DNA of 64,000 bases from positions 1-64,000 of the forward strand of contig NZ_CAUIYF010000009.1 of the NCBI RefSeq assembly GCF_962719845.1, given 5' to 3'. This document shows, in pieces, positions 44,361 to 53,072 of this stretch. Made by a program: the position numbers and the translations under genes. This DNA is from Neisseria uirgultaei. GTDB taxonomy: Bacteria > Pseudomonadota > Gammaproteobacteria > Burkholderiales > Neisseriaceae. The notes beneath the pieces are model-generated. The model saw only the letters and a program-made list of their open reading frames with translations, had not been told where the DNA came from and did no database searches. How positions within the stretch are numbered: the first letter of the stretch is position 1; each line of letters starts with the position of its first letter.

Positions 44361-45228
44361 TTACCGCCGACGTTTTTTATTAACGCGCCCCTTATTTCTG
44401 ACACTTTGCTCATAAACCGGCATAACGGTCGGCAACAACCGTTTTAGATTTTCTATACGGGCATTGTTTGTCGGATGAGTAGAGGTAATAGCATAAATAA
44501 AGCCGTTTTGGTCGTTTTCCTGATTCATTTTTTCCCAAACCCTGACAGCGGCCGCCGGATGATAGCCTGCCTGCGCCATCAACATCATTCCCCCCTCATC
44601 GGCTTCTTCTTCCAAGCTGCGGCTATAAGGCAAGGTAAGACCGTACGTCCCCAAAATATCCATACCCAATCCGACCAATTCCGGATTAGTGTCCGGTTTT
44701 TTGTCTAATATAATCTGCGTGCCTATCTGCGCCGCCGTATTGGTCAAGATTTGCTGCCCAACCTTATTTTTACCGTGTTCATGCAGGGCGTGCGTCATTT
44801 CATGCCCCATAATGGCGGCAATTTCGTCATCGGTCAGCTTGAGTTTGTCGACTATCCCCGTATAAAACGCCATTTTCCCGCCGGGCATCGCCCACGCGTT
44901 CAGCTCATCGTTTTTGAAAACCGTCATTTTCCAGTCAAACTTATGGCCGGTATTATTTGCCGCATCGGCATAAGGCAGCATACGTCGAAATACTGCCTGC
45001 ACCCTACGGGCTGTTCTGGATGTGGTATCGACATTGCCAGCAGACTTGTTCAACTCAACCGTTTTCATATAATCTTCGGCAGCCGCAGCGTTCATTGTGG
45101 CGGAATCATGACCGTAAACATCAGCAACGACCGCACAACCTCCCAATATCGAAATGACTGCCGACAGGCAGACTATCCGTTTAAAGGAAGGAAGGAAGGA
45201 AGGAAGGAAGGAAGGAAGGAAATTTCAT
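44361..45228 (-). CDS. M48 metallopeptidase lipoprotein, phase-OFF in this sequence
   Basis: Zinc peptidase with the HExxH motif HEMTH, a following LEEEADEGG and the STHPTNNARI signature (BepA/LoiP-like M48 family), predicted to act in the periplasm on misassembled outer-membrane proteins. The N-terminus reads KRIVCLSAVISILGGC, a lipoprotein signal with lipobox. The ATG at 45228 is followed by AAA TTT and nine CCTT units; with nine units translation ends at TAA directly after the repeats. Eight or eleven units would join the start to the signal peptide. No other ATG in the peptidase frame provides a signal peptide. So the gene is intact but switched off. Long GA-rich repeat and lipobox are seen directly; phase variation is inferred. 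Confidence 0.85.
45184..45219 (-). repeat. (AAGG)9 / (CCTT)9 tetranucleotide tract
   Basis: Nine perfect units at the 5' end of the M48 lipoprotein gene, directly after its start codon region; a slipped-strand mispairing switch. Confidence 0.95.
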
Positions 45229-45263
45229 ATTAGGCTTATCCCTTAAAAAATTAAATTTAAAAA

Positions 45264-45299
45264 ATGCCGTCTGAATCCAAAACGGATTTCGGACGGCAT
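45264..45299. terminator. Imperfect inverted-DUS hairpin
   Basis: A standard DUS pairs with TTCGGACGGCAT (variant). Located between the leuS-like fragment and the M48 gene. Confidence 0.65.
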
Positions 45300-45329
45300 C
45301 TTAACATTATTTAATGTTTTAAAAAAGAT

Positions 45330-45512
45330 TTACACCGCAATGCCCGTCCGCTTTCCCAGTACGGCGATGATTTTCTTGGCAGGCTTGCCTTCTATGGATT
45401 TCACTTCACCTTCGGAGGCGGCCGGTTTGTCGAAATCAATCATAAATTGCCAATAATCCCCCGACTTTTTTACGGCTGCTGCCTTTTGCGGCAATATTGC
45501 GCTGTACTTCAA
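45330..45512 (-). pseudogene. Fragment resembling the C-terminus of LeuS
   Basis: Open frame of 60 codons. Its last 28 residues (ASEGEVKSIEGKPAKKIIAV then LGKRTGIAV) align with the end of the leuS product in this window (TEGAVKFMEGKPAKKIIVV, PGRLVNIVV), and the DNA is also similar. The first 30 residues are not LeuS-like. Probably a diverged partial copy of the leuS 3' end left by an insertion or recombination event; whether it is expressed is unknown. Confidence 0.6.
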
Positions 45513-45589
45513 TTGTTTTCAGAATGGCAGAAGAATAAATATCCCTTTTAAATCCAGTATCATGATTTGAAATCAAAACTCCTTGGGAG

Positions 45590-46363
45590 TTAAGCGAAAT
45601 TTATTGATTTTTTGTAAAGTCCGCGACCAATGAATTCGATCGTATTTTGGTCGCGCAAAATTTGCAACTGTTGGCGGATTTTGTCTTTGATATGGTTGTT
45701 TTGGGGAAATTGGATGGATAGTTTGTTTTCAAATTCATACATTTGCGACAATGTGAATTCTTCGGGGAGTTGGTCGATACATTTCATAACAGCCAAAAGC
45801 CAGCCTTTGCGCTCCGCATTTTGGTTGCGTAAAAACAGGTTGGATTGCCATTTTTTCAGAACGGTTTCGGGTTCGATAATGCGGGAATCGTCTATTAAGA
45901 ATATTTTGCCGCTTTCAGGCAAAGTGGCGAGATTGATGGAACACATGATGTGGTGCGGCCGGTTTTTAATGCCTTTATTTCGGGGAATAATCATATCCGG
46001 CGTGATGAAATGTTTGGGTACAAGCACCAATTGCTGTATGGAGTAATCCGCTTTTTTATATGCAAGAAAGAAAAAGTTGGGGTTGGTATCTGACTGGATG
46101 CGCTCCAACATGGTGCGATATGCACCGTCAGGCACGCTGTTGCCTATGGTTTTTTGATTTTTACTCTTTAATTCATATTGCTCGTGGCAATTTGGGCAAA
46201 AGAAGTCTGCAACAGGTTTGTTATTGGCAAATCTCTGCATCGGCTTGCTTCCGCAACAGGGGCAGTAGCCGTTTTTTTCCAGCCAAGCCTCGCTCATTAC
46301 ACGGATTTTGTGGGTTGCTTTATTTTGTTGCTTTCCCAATTCGGTATCGAAAAATAAATTCAT
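45590..46363 (-). CDS. drg: DpnI-like restriction endonuclease (dam-replacing gene type)
   Basis: Protein of 257 aa closely following the layout of DpnI. The N-terminal PD-(D/E)xK nuclease has D and E-x-K in PVADFFCPNCHEQYELKSKN, plus a zinc site (CPCC ... CPNC). The C-terminal winged helix ends NNHIKDKIRQQLQILRDQN. DpnI cuts G-methyl-ATC. In Neisseria the gene drg occupies the dam locus of strains lacking Dam methylase, and this gene fits it. Low GC and absence of DUS suggest transfer. The start at 46363 is chosen because the upstream frame runs into the CREE. Confidence 0.9.
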   Translation of the reverse strand: MNLFFDTELGKQQNKATHKIRVMSEAWLEKNGYCPCCGSKPMQRFANNKPVADFFCPNCHEQYELKSKNQKTIGNSVPDGAYRTMLERIQSDTNPNFFFLAYKKADYSIQQLVLVPKHFITPDMIIPRNKGIKNRPHHIMCSINLATLPESGKIFLIDDSRIIEPETVLKKWQSNLFLRNQNAERKGWLLAVMKCIDQLPEEFTLSQMYEFENKLSIQFPQNNHIKDKIRQQLQILRDQNTIEFIGRGLYKKSINFA

Positions 46364-46387
46364 ATTTTGGATCTTGAGATTAAGTTT

Positions 46388-46454
46388 TAGTGGATTAACA
46401 AAAATCAGGGCAAGGCGGGGCAACGCCGCACCGGTTTAAAGTTAATCCGCTATA
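46388..46454. mobile_element. Minimal Correia element, about 67 bp
   Basis: TAGTGGATTAACAAAAATCA and the right end TTAATCCGCTATA are both present, but the interior is reduced to CAAGGCGGGGCAACGCCG. It lies 25 bases upstream of the DpnI-like gene start. Confidence 0.8.
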
Positions 46455-46494
46455 TTTGAGGTCTGTCATGCAGACAACTCAATCTACCTTAAAA

Positions 46495-46535
46495 AGGTCG
46501 TCTGAAAACTTGGAAATCAAGTTTTCAGACGACCT
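46495..46535. terminator. Inverted AG-mucDUS terminator after leuS
   Basis: AGGTCGTCTGAA and its inverse (46524-46535) form a stem ACTTG.../CAAGT followed by TTTC. The 12-mer is the DUS dialect of N. mucosa-type species rather than the AT-DUS used elsewhere in the window. Confidence 0.8.
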
Positions 46536-46569
46536 TTCTTAATTACAGCAATCAATGCCGAATCGGGCT

Positions 46570-49206
46570 TTACACCACGATGTTCACCAGTCTGCCCGGT
46601 ACGACGATGATTTTCTTCGCAGGTTTGCCTTCCATGAATTTCACCGCGCCTTCGGTGGCGAGTGCGGCGGCTTCGAGGTCGGCTTTGGAGGCGTCGGCGG
46701 CGACGGTGATTTTGCCGCGCAGTTTGCCATTGACTTGAACCATGACTTCGATTTCGGATTTGACCAAGGCGGCTTCATCGACTGTCGGCCAGCCTGCTTT
46801 CCACAGTTTAGCGCCGTTCAATTCGCTCCACAGGGTTTCGCAGATGTGCGGCACGATGGGCCACAACAGGCGTACGGCGGTTTCCAATACTTCTTGGGCG
46901 ACGGCGCGGCCTTGTTCGCTGCCGGTGTCGGTTTTGTCGTATTGGTTGAGCAGTTCCATCACGGCGGCGATGGCGGTGTTGAACTGCTGGCGGCGGCCGT
47001 AGTCGTCGCTGACTTTGGCGATGGTGGAATGCAGTTTGTGGCGCAGGTCTTTGAGTTCTTTAGACAAGCCGTCTTGATTGCCTGCAAACGCTTTGACCGC
47101 GCCGCCTTGTTTCAGGTATTCGTAAACGGTACGCCACAGGCGGCGCAGGAAGCGGTGTGCGCCTTCGACGCCGCTGTCGCTCCATTCGAGGGACTGTTCG
47201 GGCGGTGCGGCGAACATCATGAACAGGCGGGCGGTATCCGCGCCGTAGGCGTTGATCAGCTCTTGCGGATCGACGCCGTTGTTTTTGGACTTGGACATTT
47301 TTTCCGTGCCGCTGATGACGACGGGCAGTCCGTCGGCTTTCAGGACGGCGGAAACAGGGCGGCCTTTGTCGTCAAAAGTCAGCTCGACATCGGCGGGGTT
47401 GATCCAGTCTTTGCCGCCTTTGTCGTTTTCGCGGTAGTAGGTTTCGCAAACAACCATGCCTTGAGTCAGCAGGCGTTCAAATGGTTCGTCAACATTGACC
47501 AAGCCTTCGTCGCGCATCAGTTTGGTGAAGAAGCGCGCGTACAAGAGGTGCAGAATCGCGTGTTCGATACCGCCGATGTATTGGTCGACCGCGCCCCAGT
47601 ATTTCGCGGCTTCAGCCGATACCATGCCTTCTGCGAACTTGGGCGACATATAGCGGAAGAAATACCAGCTTGATTCCATGAAGGTGTCCATGGTGTCGGT
47701 TTCGCGTTTCGCCGCACCGCCGCAGCACGGGCAGGCAGTTTCGTAAAACTCGGGCATTTTTGCCAGCGGCGAACCCATGCCGTCGGGTACGACGTTTTCA
47801 GGCAGGACGACGGGCAGTTGGTCGGCTGGGACGGGTACGTCGCCGCATTTTTCACAATGGACGATGGGAATCGGGCAGCCCCAGTAGCGTTGGCGCGAAA
47901 TGCCCCAGTCGCGCAGGCGGTATTGGGTTTTCGGTTCTCCTGCGTCTTGGTTTTGCAGCTTGGCGGCAATGGCATCAAATGCCGTCTGAAAATTCATGCC
48001 GTCCAAGTCGCCGCTGTTGACCAATACGCCGTTTTCTTTGTCGCCGTACCATTCTTGCCATTGGTTTGCGTCGAATGCGTTGTCGCCGACGGCAATGACT
48101 TGTTTTTTCGGCAGATTGTATTTGGTGGCGAACTCGAAATCGCGTTCGTCGTGCGCCGGAACCGCCATTACCGCGCCGTCGCCGTAGCCCCACAATACAT
48201 AGTTGGCAATCCACACTTCCAGCTTGTCGCCGTTGAGCGGGTTGACGACGTAGCGGCCGGTCGGCACACCTTTTTTCTCCATTGTCGCCATATCGGCTTC
48301 GGCAACCGAGCCGGCTTTGCACTCGGCGATAAATGCCTGCAATTCAGGTTTGTCGGAGGCAGCGGCGGTTGCCAGCGGATGCTCGGCGGCAACGGCAACA
48401 TAAGTCGCGCCCATCAGCGTGTCGGGACGGGTGGTATAAACTTGCAGGAATTTCGCGTAATCGCCTTCCAAGCCTTGTTTGCTGTCGTCTGAAACGGCGA
48501 AGCGCACGGTCATACCGCGTGATTTGCCGATCCAGTTGCGCTGCATGGTTTTGACTTGTTCCGGCCAGTGTTCCAGCTTGTCCAAATCGTTGAGCAGCTC
48601 TTCGGCGTAATCGGTGATTTTGAAGTAATACATCGGGATTTCGCGTTTTTCGATCAACGCGCCGGAACGCCAACCGCGTCCGTCGATAACTTGTTCGTTG
48701 GCAAGGACGGTTTGGTCGACCGGGTCCCAGTTCACCGTGCCGTTTTTGCGATAGACGATGCCTTTTTCAAACAGCTTGGTGAACAGCCATTGTTCCCAGC
48801 GGTAGTATTCGGGTTTGCAGGTGGCGACTTCGCGCGCCCAGTCAATTGCAAAACCCAGGCTTTTGAGCTGGGTTTTCATGTATTCGATGTTGTCGTACGT
48901 CCAAGCGGCGGGTGCGACATTGTGTTTCATCGCCGCGTTTTCCGCCGGCATGCCGAACGCGTCCCAACCCATGGGCTGCATGACGTTGAAGCCGTTTAAA
49001 AGTTTGAAGCGGCTCAATACGTCGCCGATGGTGTAGTTGCGCACATGCCCCATGTGCAGCTTACCGCTGGGATAGGGGAACATGGAGAGGCAGTAGTATT
49101 TGGGTTTGGAAGCGTCTTCGGAGACGTTGAAAATACGGGCATCGTCCCATTTTTTCTGCGCCGCAGGCTCGATGGCGGCGGGCTGGTAATGTTCTTGCAT
49201 GGTCAT
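46570..49206 (-). CDS. leuS: Leucyl-tRNA synthetase
   Basis: Class I synthetase, 878 aa (876 if the second ATG at 49200 is used). The HIGH motif is HMGH (about residue 50) within YPSGKLHMGHVRNY; KMSKS is at about residue 633; the editing domain CP1 lies between. C-terminal IIVVPGRLVNIVV is usual. No strong ribosome site is visible before either ATG. The 3' end abuts an accessory segment. Confidence 0.96.
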   Translation of the reverse strand: MTMQEHYQPAAIEPAAQKKWDDARIFNVSEDASKPKYYCLSMFPYPSGKLHMGHVRNYTIGDVLSRFKLLNGFNVMQPMGWDAFGMPAENAAMKHNVAPAAWTYDNIEYMKTQLKSLGFAIDWAREVATCKPEYYRWEQWLFTKLFEKGIVYRKNGTVNWDPVDQTVLANEQVIDGRGWRSGALIEKREIPMYYFKITDYAEELLNDLDKLEHWPEQVKTMQRNWIGKSRGMTVRFAVSDDSKQGLEGDYAKFLQVYTTRPDTLMGATYVAVAAEHPLATAAASDKPELQAFIAECKAGSVAEADMATMEKKGVPTGRYVVNPLNGDKLEVWIANYVLWGYGDGAVMAVPAHDERDFEFATKYNLPKKQVIAVGDNAFDANQWQEWYGDKENGVLVNSGDLDGMNFQTAFDAIAAKLQNQDAGEPKTQYRLRDWGISRQRYWGCPIPIVHCEKCGDVPVPADQLPVVLPENVVPDGMGSPLAKMPEFYETACPCCGGAAKRETDTMDTFMESSWYFFRYMSPKFAEGMVSAEAAKYWGAVDQYIGGIEHAILHLLYARFFTKLMRDEGLVNVDEPFERLLTQGMVVCETYYRENDKGGKDWINPADVELTFDDKGRPVSAVLKADGLPVVISGTEKMSKSKNNGVDPQELINAYGADTARLFMMFAAPPEQSLEWSDSGVEGAHRFLRRLWRTVYEYLKQGGAVKAFAGNQDGLSKELKDLRHKLHSTIAKVSDDYGRRQQFNTAIAAVMELLNQYDKTDTGSEQGRAVAQEVLETAVRLLWPIVPHICETLWSELNGAKLWKAGWPTVDEAALVKSEIEVMVQVNGKLRGKITVAADASKADLEAAALATEGAVKFMEGKPAKKIIVVPGRLVNIVV

Positions 49207-49464
49207 TCTGTTTTTCGCTTGAAAACGTTAGGAATTTAAAGGAGGAATTATAACAGGTTGCCGATGCCGGCGAATCGGCAAATTGCCGGCAGGATACGTA
49301 AATTCGCACGCGCATCATTCCGTATGCCGTACAAGTACACCGCGTTTACTGATACGCACGTTTTTTATGCTAATATTACAAACCAAAATCAAACGTTTAA
49401 ACTCCCTGTAACAAGTCTGCCAAATCAGACGGCAAACAGGTATCAGACAAAAAGGACTTTGCAC

Positions 49465-49980
49465 ATGAAAACAAAACAAATCGTTAAACTTGGCTTAGCA
49501 GTATTGGCAACCGGCGTTCTGTCTGCCTGCGCAACCAAAAGCAACGTCAAAGCCGACGGCACGACCGACAATCCGGTTTTCCCGAAACCCTATTCCGTAA
49601 CGCTCGACAACAAGCGCGGTACATTCCCGACTTATGACGAACTGGATCAGATGCACCCCGGCCTGACCAAAGACGACATCTACAAAATCCTGGGCCGCCC
49701 GCATTACGATGAAGGCATGTACGGCGTACGCGAATGGGATTACCTGTTCCACTTCCATACCCCAGGCGTGGGTATCGACCCTGAAAACACTTCCGGCGTA
49801 GAAGGCGTTACCACCTGCCAATACAAAGTGGTTTTCGATAAAGACAAATTTGCCCGCAGCTTCTACTGGAATCCCGTATTCCCGAAAGATGCCGTCTGTC
49901 CGCCGCCCGCACCCAAAGCCGAGCCGCAAGTCATCATCCGCGAAATCGTACCGGCAAAACCGAAACGTATCCGCCAATAA
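49465..49980 (+). CDS. SmpA/OmlA-domain lipoprotein
   Basis: Protein of 171 aa with a lipoprotein signal peptide (LGLAVLATGVLSAC, lipid Cys at about residue 21) and a BamE-like SmpA/OmlA domain: PTYDELDQMHPGLTKDDIYKILGRPHYDEGMYGVREWDYLFHF in two stretches. The C-terminal tail is Pro/Lys rich (APKAEPQVIIREIVPAKPKR). SmpA/OmlA domains are found in outer-membrane assembly and integrity factors; a specific role is not known. AAAGGA precedes the ATG. An L,D-transpeptidase gene follows after six bases. Confidence 0.85.
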   Translation: MKTKQIVKLGLAVLATGVLSACATKSNVKADGTTDNPVFPKPYSVTLDNKRGTFPTYDELDQMHPGLTKDDIYKILGRPHYDEGMYGVREWDYLFHFHTPGVGIDPENTSGVEGVTTCQYKVVFDKDKFARSFYWNPVFPKDAVCPPPAPKAEPQVIIREIVPAKPKRIRQ

Positions 49981-49986
49981 TACGCA

Positions 49987-50430
49987 ATGCCGCCCCGCCT
50001 GCTTTCAGGGATATTGTGCTGCCTGCTGACGGCTTCCCCCGTATTCGCACAAGGGCAGCCGGATGCGGTCAATGCCTATATCCAAAAGAAAAAAGTCATC
50101 GTCGATACATCCAAAGCGGAACTCTGTTTTGCCGATGACAGGCAGTGCCACCCCGTCCTCATCGGTGTTGCCACGCCCAAGGGGACGTTCGGGCTGACGC
50201 TGAACAGTACCGACAAGCCCGGATACGGCGGCGAAGTCATCGGTTTCAAACAGGAGGGCGACTTTCTTTTCGCCCTGCACCGCGTTTGGAATCAGATACC
50301 GTCGGAAAGGCGGAACGAACGTATCGCCTCCCCGTCCGTGTCCGACAGGATTATGACCAACGGCTGCATCAACGTCAGCGATGCGGTGTATGAAAAACTG
50401 CGTCATTATTTCGTATTGGAAGTGATTTGA
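49987..50430 (+). CDS. L,D-transpeptidase (YkuD) family protein
   Basis: Secreted protein of 147 aa with a signal peptide (residues 1-21, cleavage after VFA) and the YkuD core: HRVWNQIP then DRIMTNGCINVSD, with nucleophile C127. The family cross-links peptidoglycan 3-3 or attaches proteins to it. The protein is short for the family, and the residue before GC is Asn rather than the common His. It directly follows the SmpA lipoprotein gene and probably shares its transcript. Confidence 0.82.
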   Translation: MPPRLLSGILCCLLTASPVFAQGQPDAVNAYIQKKKVIVDTSKAELCFADDRQCHPVLIGVATPKGTFGLTLNSTDKPGYGGEVIGFKQEGDFLFALHRVWNQIPSERRNERIASPSVSDRIMTNGCINVSDAVYEKLRHYFVLEVI

Positions 50431-50505
50431 AACAGACGGATACCGCACGCGCCGGTATCCGTTTTCACATTGCCCCGATGCCTGAAACAGACTGTCCGCC
50501 ACGTC

Positions 50506-50552
50506 ATGCCGTCTGAAACCGGCGCAGGTGCCGCCAAGCCTTCAGACGGCAT
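50506..50552. terminator. Inverted-DUS terminator
   Basis: DUS pair with a GC-rich loop after the transpeptidase and ahead of ppk. Confidence 0.75.
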
Positions 50553-50598
50553 TGTCCGCCTGCTCCGACCGAACAACAACCATCTTTGGGAGAACCTT

Positions 50599-52656
50599 AT
50601 GCCCGAACAAAACCGCATCCTCTGCCGCGAACTGAGCCTGCTAGCATTCAACCGCCGCGTGTTGGCGCAGGCGGAAGACAGAAACGTCCCCCTTTTGGAA
50701 CGCCTGCGCTTCCTGTGCATCGTGTCGTCCAATCTTGACGAGTTTTTCGAAGTCCGCATGGCGTGGCTCAAGCGTGAAAACAAGCTGCACCCCCGGCGCA
50801 GGCTGGACAACGGCAAAATGCCGTCTGAAACCATCACCGACGTTACCGAAGCGGCACGCTCCCTGATACGGCACCAGTACGACCTGTTCAACAACGTCCT
50901 TCAGCCCGAGCTGGCGCGGGAAGGCATCCATTTTTACCGCCGCCGCAATTGGACGGGCGCGCAGAAAAAATGGATCGAAGACTATTTCGACCGCGAACTG
51001 CTGCCGATTCTGACCCCCATCGGCCTTGACCCTTCCCACCCCTTCCCGCGCCCGCTGAACAAATCGCTCAACTTCGCCGTAGAACTCGACGGCACAGACG
51101 CATTCGGCAGGCCTTCGGGTATGGCGATTGTCCAAGCACCGCGCATCCTGCCGCGCGTTGTCCCCCTGCCGTCCGAACTGTGTGGCGGCGGACACGGCTT
51201 CGTCTTCCTGTCGTCCATCCTCCACACCCACGTCGGCAAACTTTTCCCGGGCATGAACGTCAAAGGCTGCCACCAGTTCCGCCTCACGCGCGACAGCGAT
51301 TTGAACGTCGATGAAGAAGACGTGCAAAACCTCCGCGCCGCCATTCAAAACGAACTGCACGACCGCGAATACGGCGACGGCGTGCGGCTCGAAGTCGCCG
51401 ACACCTGTCCCGCCTACATCCGCGACTTTCTGCTCGCGCAATTCAGGCTGACCGCCGCCGAACTCTATCAGGTCAAAGGCCCGGTCAACCTCGTGCGCCT
51501 CAACGCCGTCCCCGATTTGGTCAACCGCCCCGATTTGAAATTCCCGCCGCACACGCCGGGCCGTCTGAAAGCCTTGGGCAAAAACAGCCCGATCTTCGAT
51601 TTGGTGCGCCAATCGCCCATCCTTCTGCACCATCCGTACCAGTCCTTCGACCCCGTCGTCCATATGATACGCGAAGCCGCCGCAGACCCCGCTGTCCTTG
51701 CCGTCAAAATGACCATCTACCGCACCGGCAGCAATTCCGAACTCGTACGCGCCTTGATGAAGGCCGCGTTGGCAGGCAAACAGGTTACCGTCGTGGTCGA
51801 ACTGATGGCGCGTTTTGATGAGGCCAACAACGTCAACTGGGCGCAACAGCTTGAAAATGCAGGTGCACACGTCGTTTACGGCGTGTTCGGCTACAAAGTC
51901 CACGCCAAAATGGCACTCATCATCCGCCGCGAAGACGGCGTGCTCAAGCGTTACGCCCACCTCGGCACGGGCAACTACCACCAAGGCACATCGCGCATCT
52001 ACACTGACTTCGGCATCATTACCGACGACGAACAAATCACCGCCGATGTGAACACATTGTTCATGGAAATCACAGGCTTGGGCAAGCCGGGCCGTCTGAA
52101 CAAACTCTACCAAAGTCCGTTTACCCTGCACAAAATGGTCATCAACCGCATCAGGCAGGAAACCGCACACGCCAAAGCCGGCAAACCGGCGCGGATTACC
52201 GCCAAGATGAATTCGCTCATCGAACCGACCGTCATCGAAGCCCTGTATCGGGCAAGCGCGGCAGGCGTGCAAATCGATTTGATTGTGCGCGGTATGTGCA
52301 CCTTGCGCCCGGGTGTAAAAGGCTTGTCCGAAAACATCCGCGTCCGCTCCATCGTCGGCAGGCAGCTCGAACACGCGCGCGTGTATTGCTTCCACAACAA
52401 CGGCGCGGACGATACCTTTATCTCCAGCGCGGATTGGATGGGGCGCAACTTCTTCCGCCGCATCGAAACCGCCACGCCGATTGCCGCGCCCGAACTCAAA
52501 AAACGCGTCATCCGCGAAGGTTTGGAAATGGCACTGGACGACAACACCCATGCATGGCTGATGCAGCCGGACGGCAGCTATATCAGGGCTACACCTGCCG
52601 AAGGCGAATCCGAAGCCGACCTGCAAAACGATTTGTGGGATTTGCTCGGAGGCTGA
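50599..52656 (+). CDS. ppk: Polyphosphate kinase 1
   Basis: Ppk1 of 685 aa that polymerises the gamma-phosphate of ATP to polyphosphate. All four domains appear present: N domain (ELSLLAFNRRVLAQAED), head, and two phospholipase-D-like domains containing VHAKMALIIRRE with the phospho-histidine candidate and ADWMGRNFFRRIE. The ATG at 50599 follows GGGAG; the open frame reaches 50470 across a DUS hairpin. A DUS encodes KMPSET near residue 73, and two GGCCGTCTGAA variants lie later. Polyphosphate is linked to stress survival in Neisseria. Confidence 0.95.
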   Translation: MPEQNRILCRELSLLAFNRRVLAQAEDRNVPLLERLRFLCIVSSNLDEFFEVRMAWLKRENKLHPRRRLDNGKMPSETITDVTEAARSLIRHQYDLFNNVLQPELAREGIHFYRRRNWTGAQKKWIEDYFDRELLPILTPIGLDPSHPFPRPLNKSLNFAVELDGTDAFGRPSGMAIVQAPRILPRVVPLPSELCGGGHGFVFLSSILHTHVGKLFPGMNVKGCHQFRLTRDSDLNVDEEDVQNLRAAIQNELHDREYGDGVRLEVADTCPAYIRDFLLAQFRLTAAELYQVKGPVNLVRLNAVPDLVNRPDLKFPPHTPGRLKALGKNSPIFDLVRQSPILLHHPYQSFDPVVHMIREAAADPAVLAVKMTIYRTGSNSELVRALMKAALAGKQVTVVVELMARFDEANNVNWAQQLENAGAHVVYGVFGYKVHAKMALIIRREDGVLKRYAHLGTGNYHQGTSRIYTDFGIITDDEQITADVNTLFMEITGLGKPGRLNKLYQSPFTLHKMVINRIRQETAHAKAGKPARITAKMNSLIEPTVIEALYRASAAGVQIDLIVRGMCTLRPGVKGLSENIRVRSIVGRQLEHARVYCFHNNGADDTFISSADWMGRNFFRRIETATPIAAPELKKRVIREGLEMALDDNTHAWLMQPDGSYIRATPAEGESEADLQNDLWDLLGG

Positions 52657-52680
52657 CCCGTACCGCCCCAATCAAAAACC

Positions 52681-52714
52681 ATGCCGTCTGAAACCTTTCC
52701 GTTTCAGACGGCAT
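52681..52714. terminator. Inverted-DUS terminator after ppk
   Basis: Perfect DUS pair followed by GGTTTTG, 24 bases after the stop. Confidence 0.85.
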
Positions 52715-52830
52715 GGTTTTGCAGCAATCCAAACAGGGCGGACTGGAATCAAAAACACACCTTCGCCATTTCCGCACAAGCACTTCCCCTATACGCTCCC
52801 AACCCCGATCCGCCGCATTCCAGACGGCAT

Positions 52831-52985
52831 TATAGTGGATTAACAAAAATCAGGGCAAGGCGACGAAGCCGCAGACAGTACAGATAGTACGGAACCGATT
52901 CACTTGGTGCTTCAGCACCTTAGAGAATCGTTCTCTTTGAACTAAGGCGAGACAACGCCGTACTGGTTTTTGTTAATCCACTATA
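52831..52985. mobile_element. Full-length Correia element, 155 bp
   Basis: TATAGTGG...CCACTATA termini, in the 416-base gap between convergent ppk and dnaN. Nothing else but the ppk terminator was seen there. Confidence 0.95.
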
Positions 52986-53072
52986 CCTTTCCGACAGCCG
53001 AACAAAACCCCGAATCCGTCTGCACGGTTCGGGTGCATATCTCCAATACGGGCATCGTGTTCCGGAAAACCG

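Noticed and set aside
45330..45512. A genuine small 60-aa protein gene
   Set aside because: Its only similarity is to the LeuS C-terminus and no good ribosome site is seen, so a fragment is the simpler reading.
46555..47673. Open frame of 372 codons on the + strand
   Set aside because: Antisense to leuS; no domain, and begins in the terminator region.
50641..52671. Open frame of 676 codons on the minus strand
   Set aside because: Antisense to ppk, with no recognisable domain or ribosome site.
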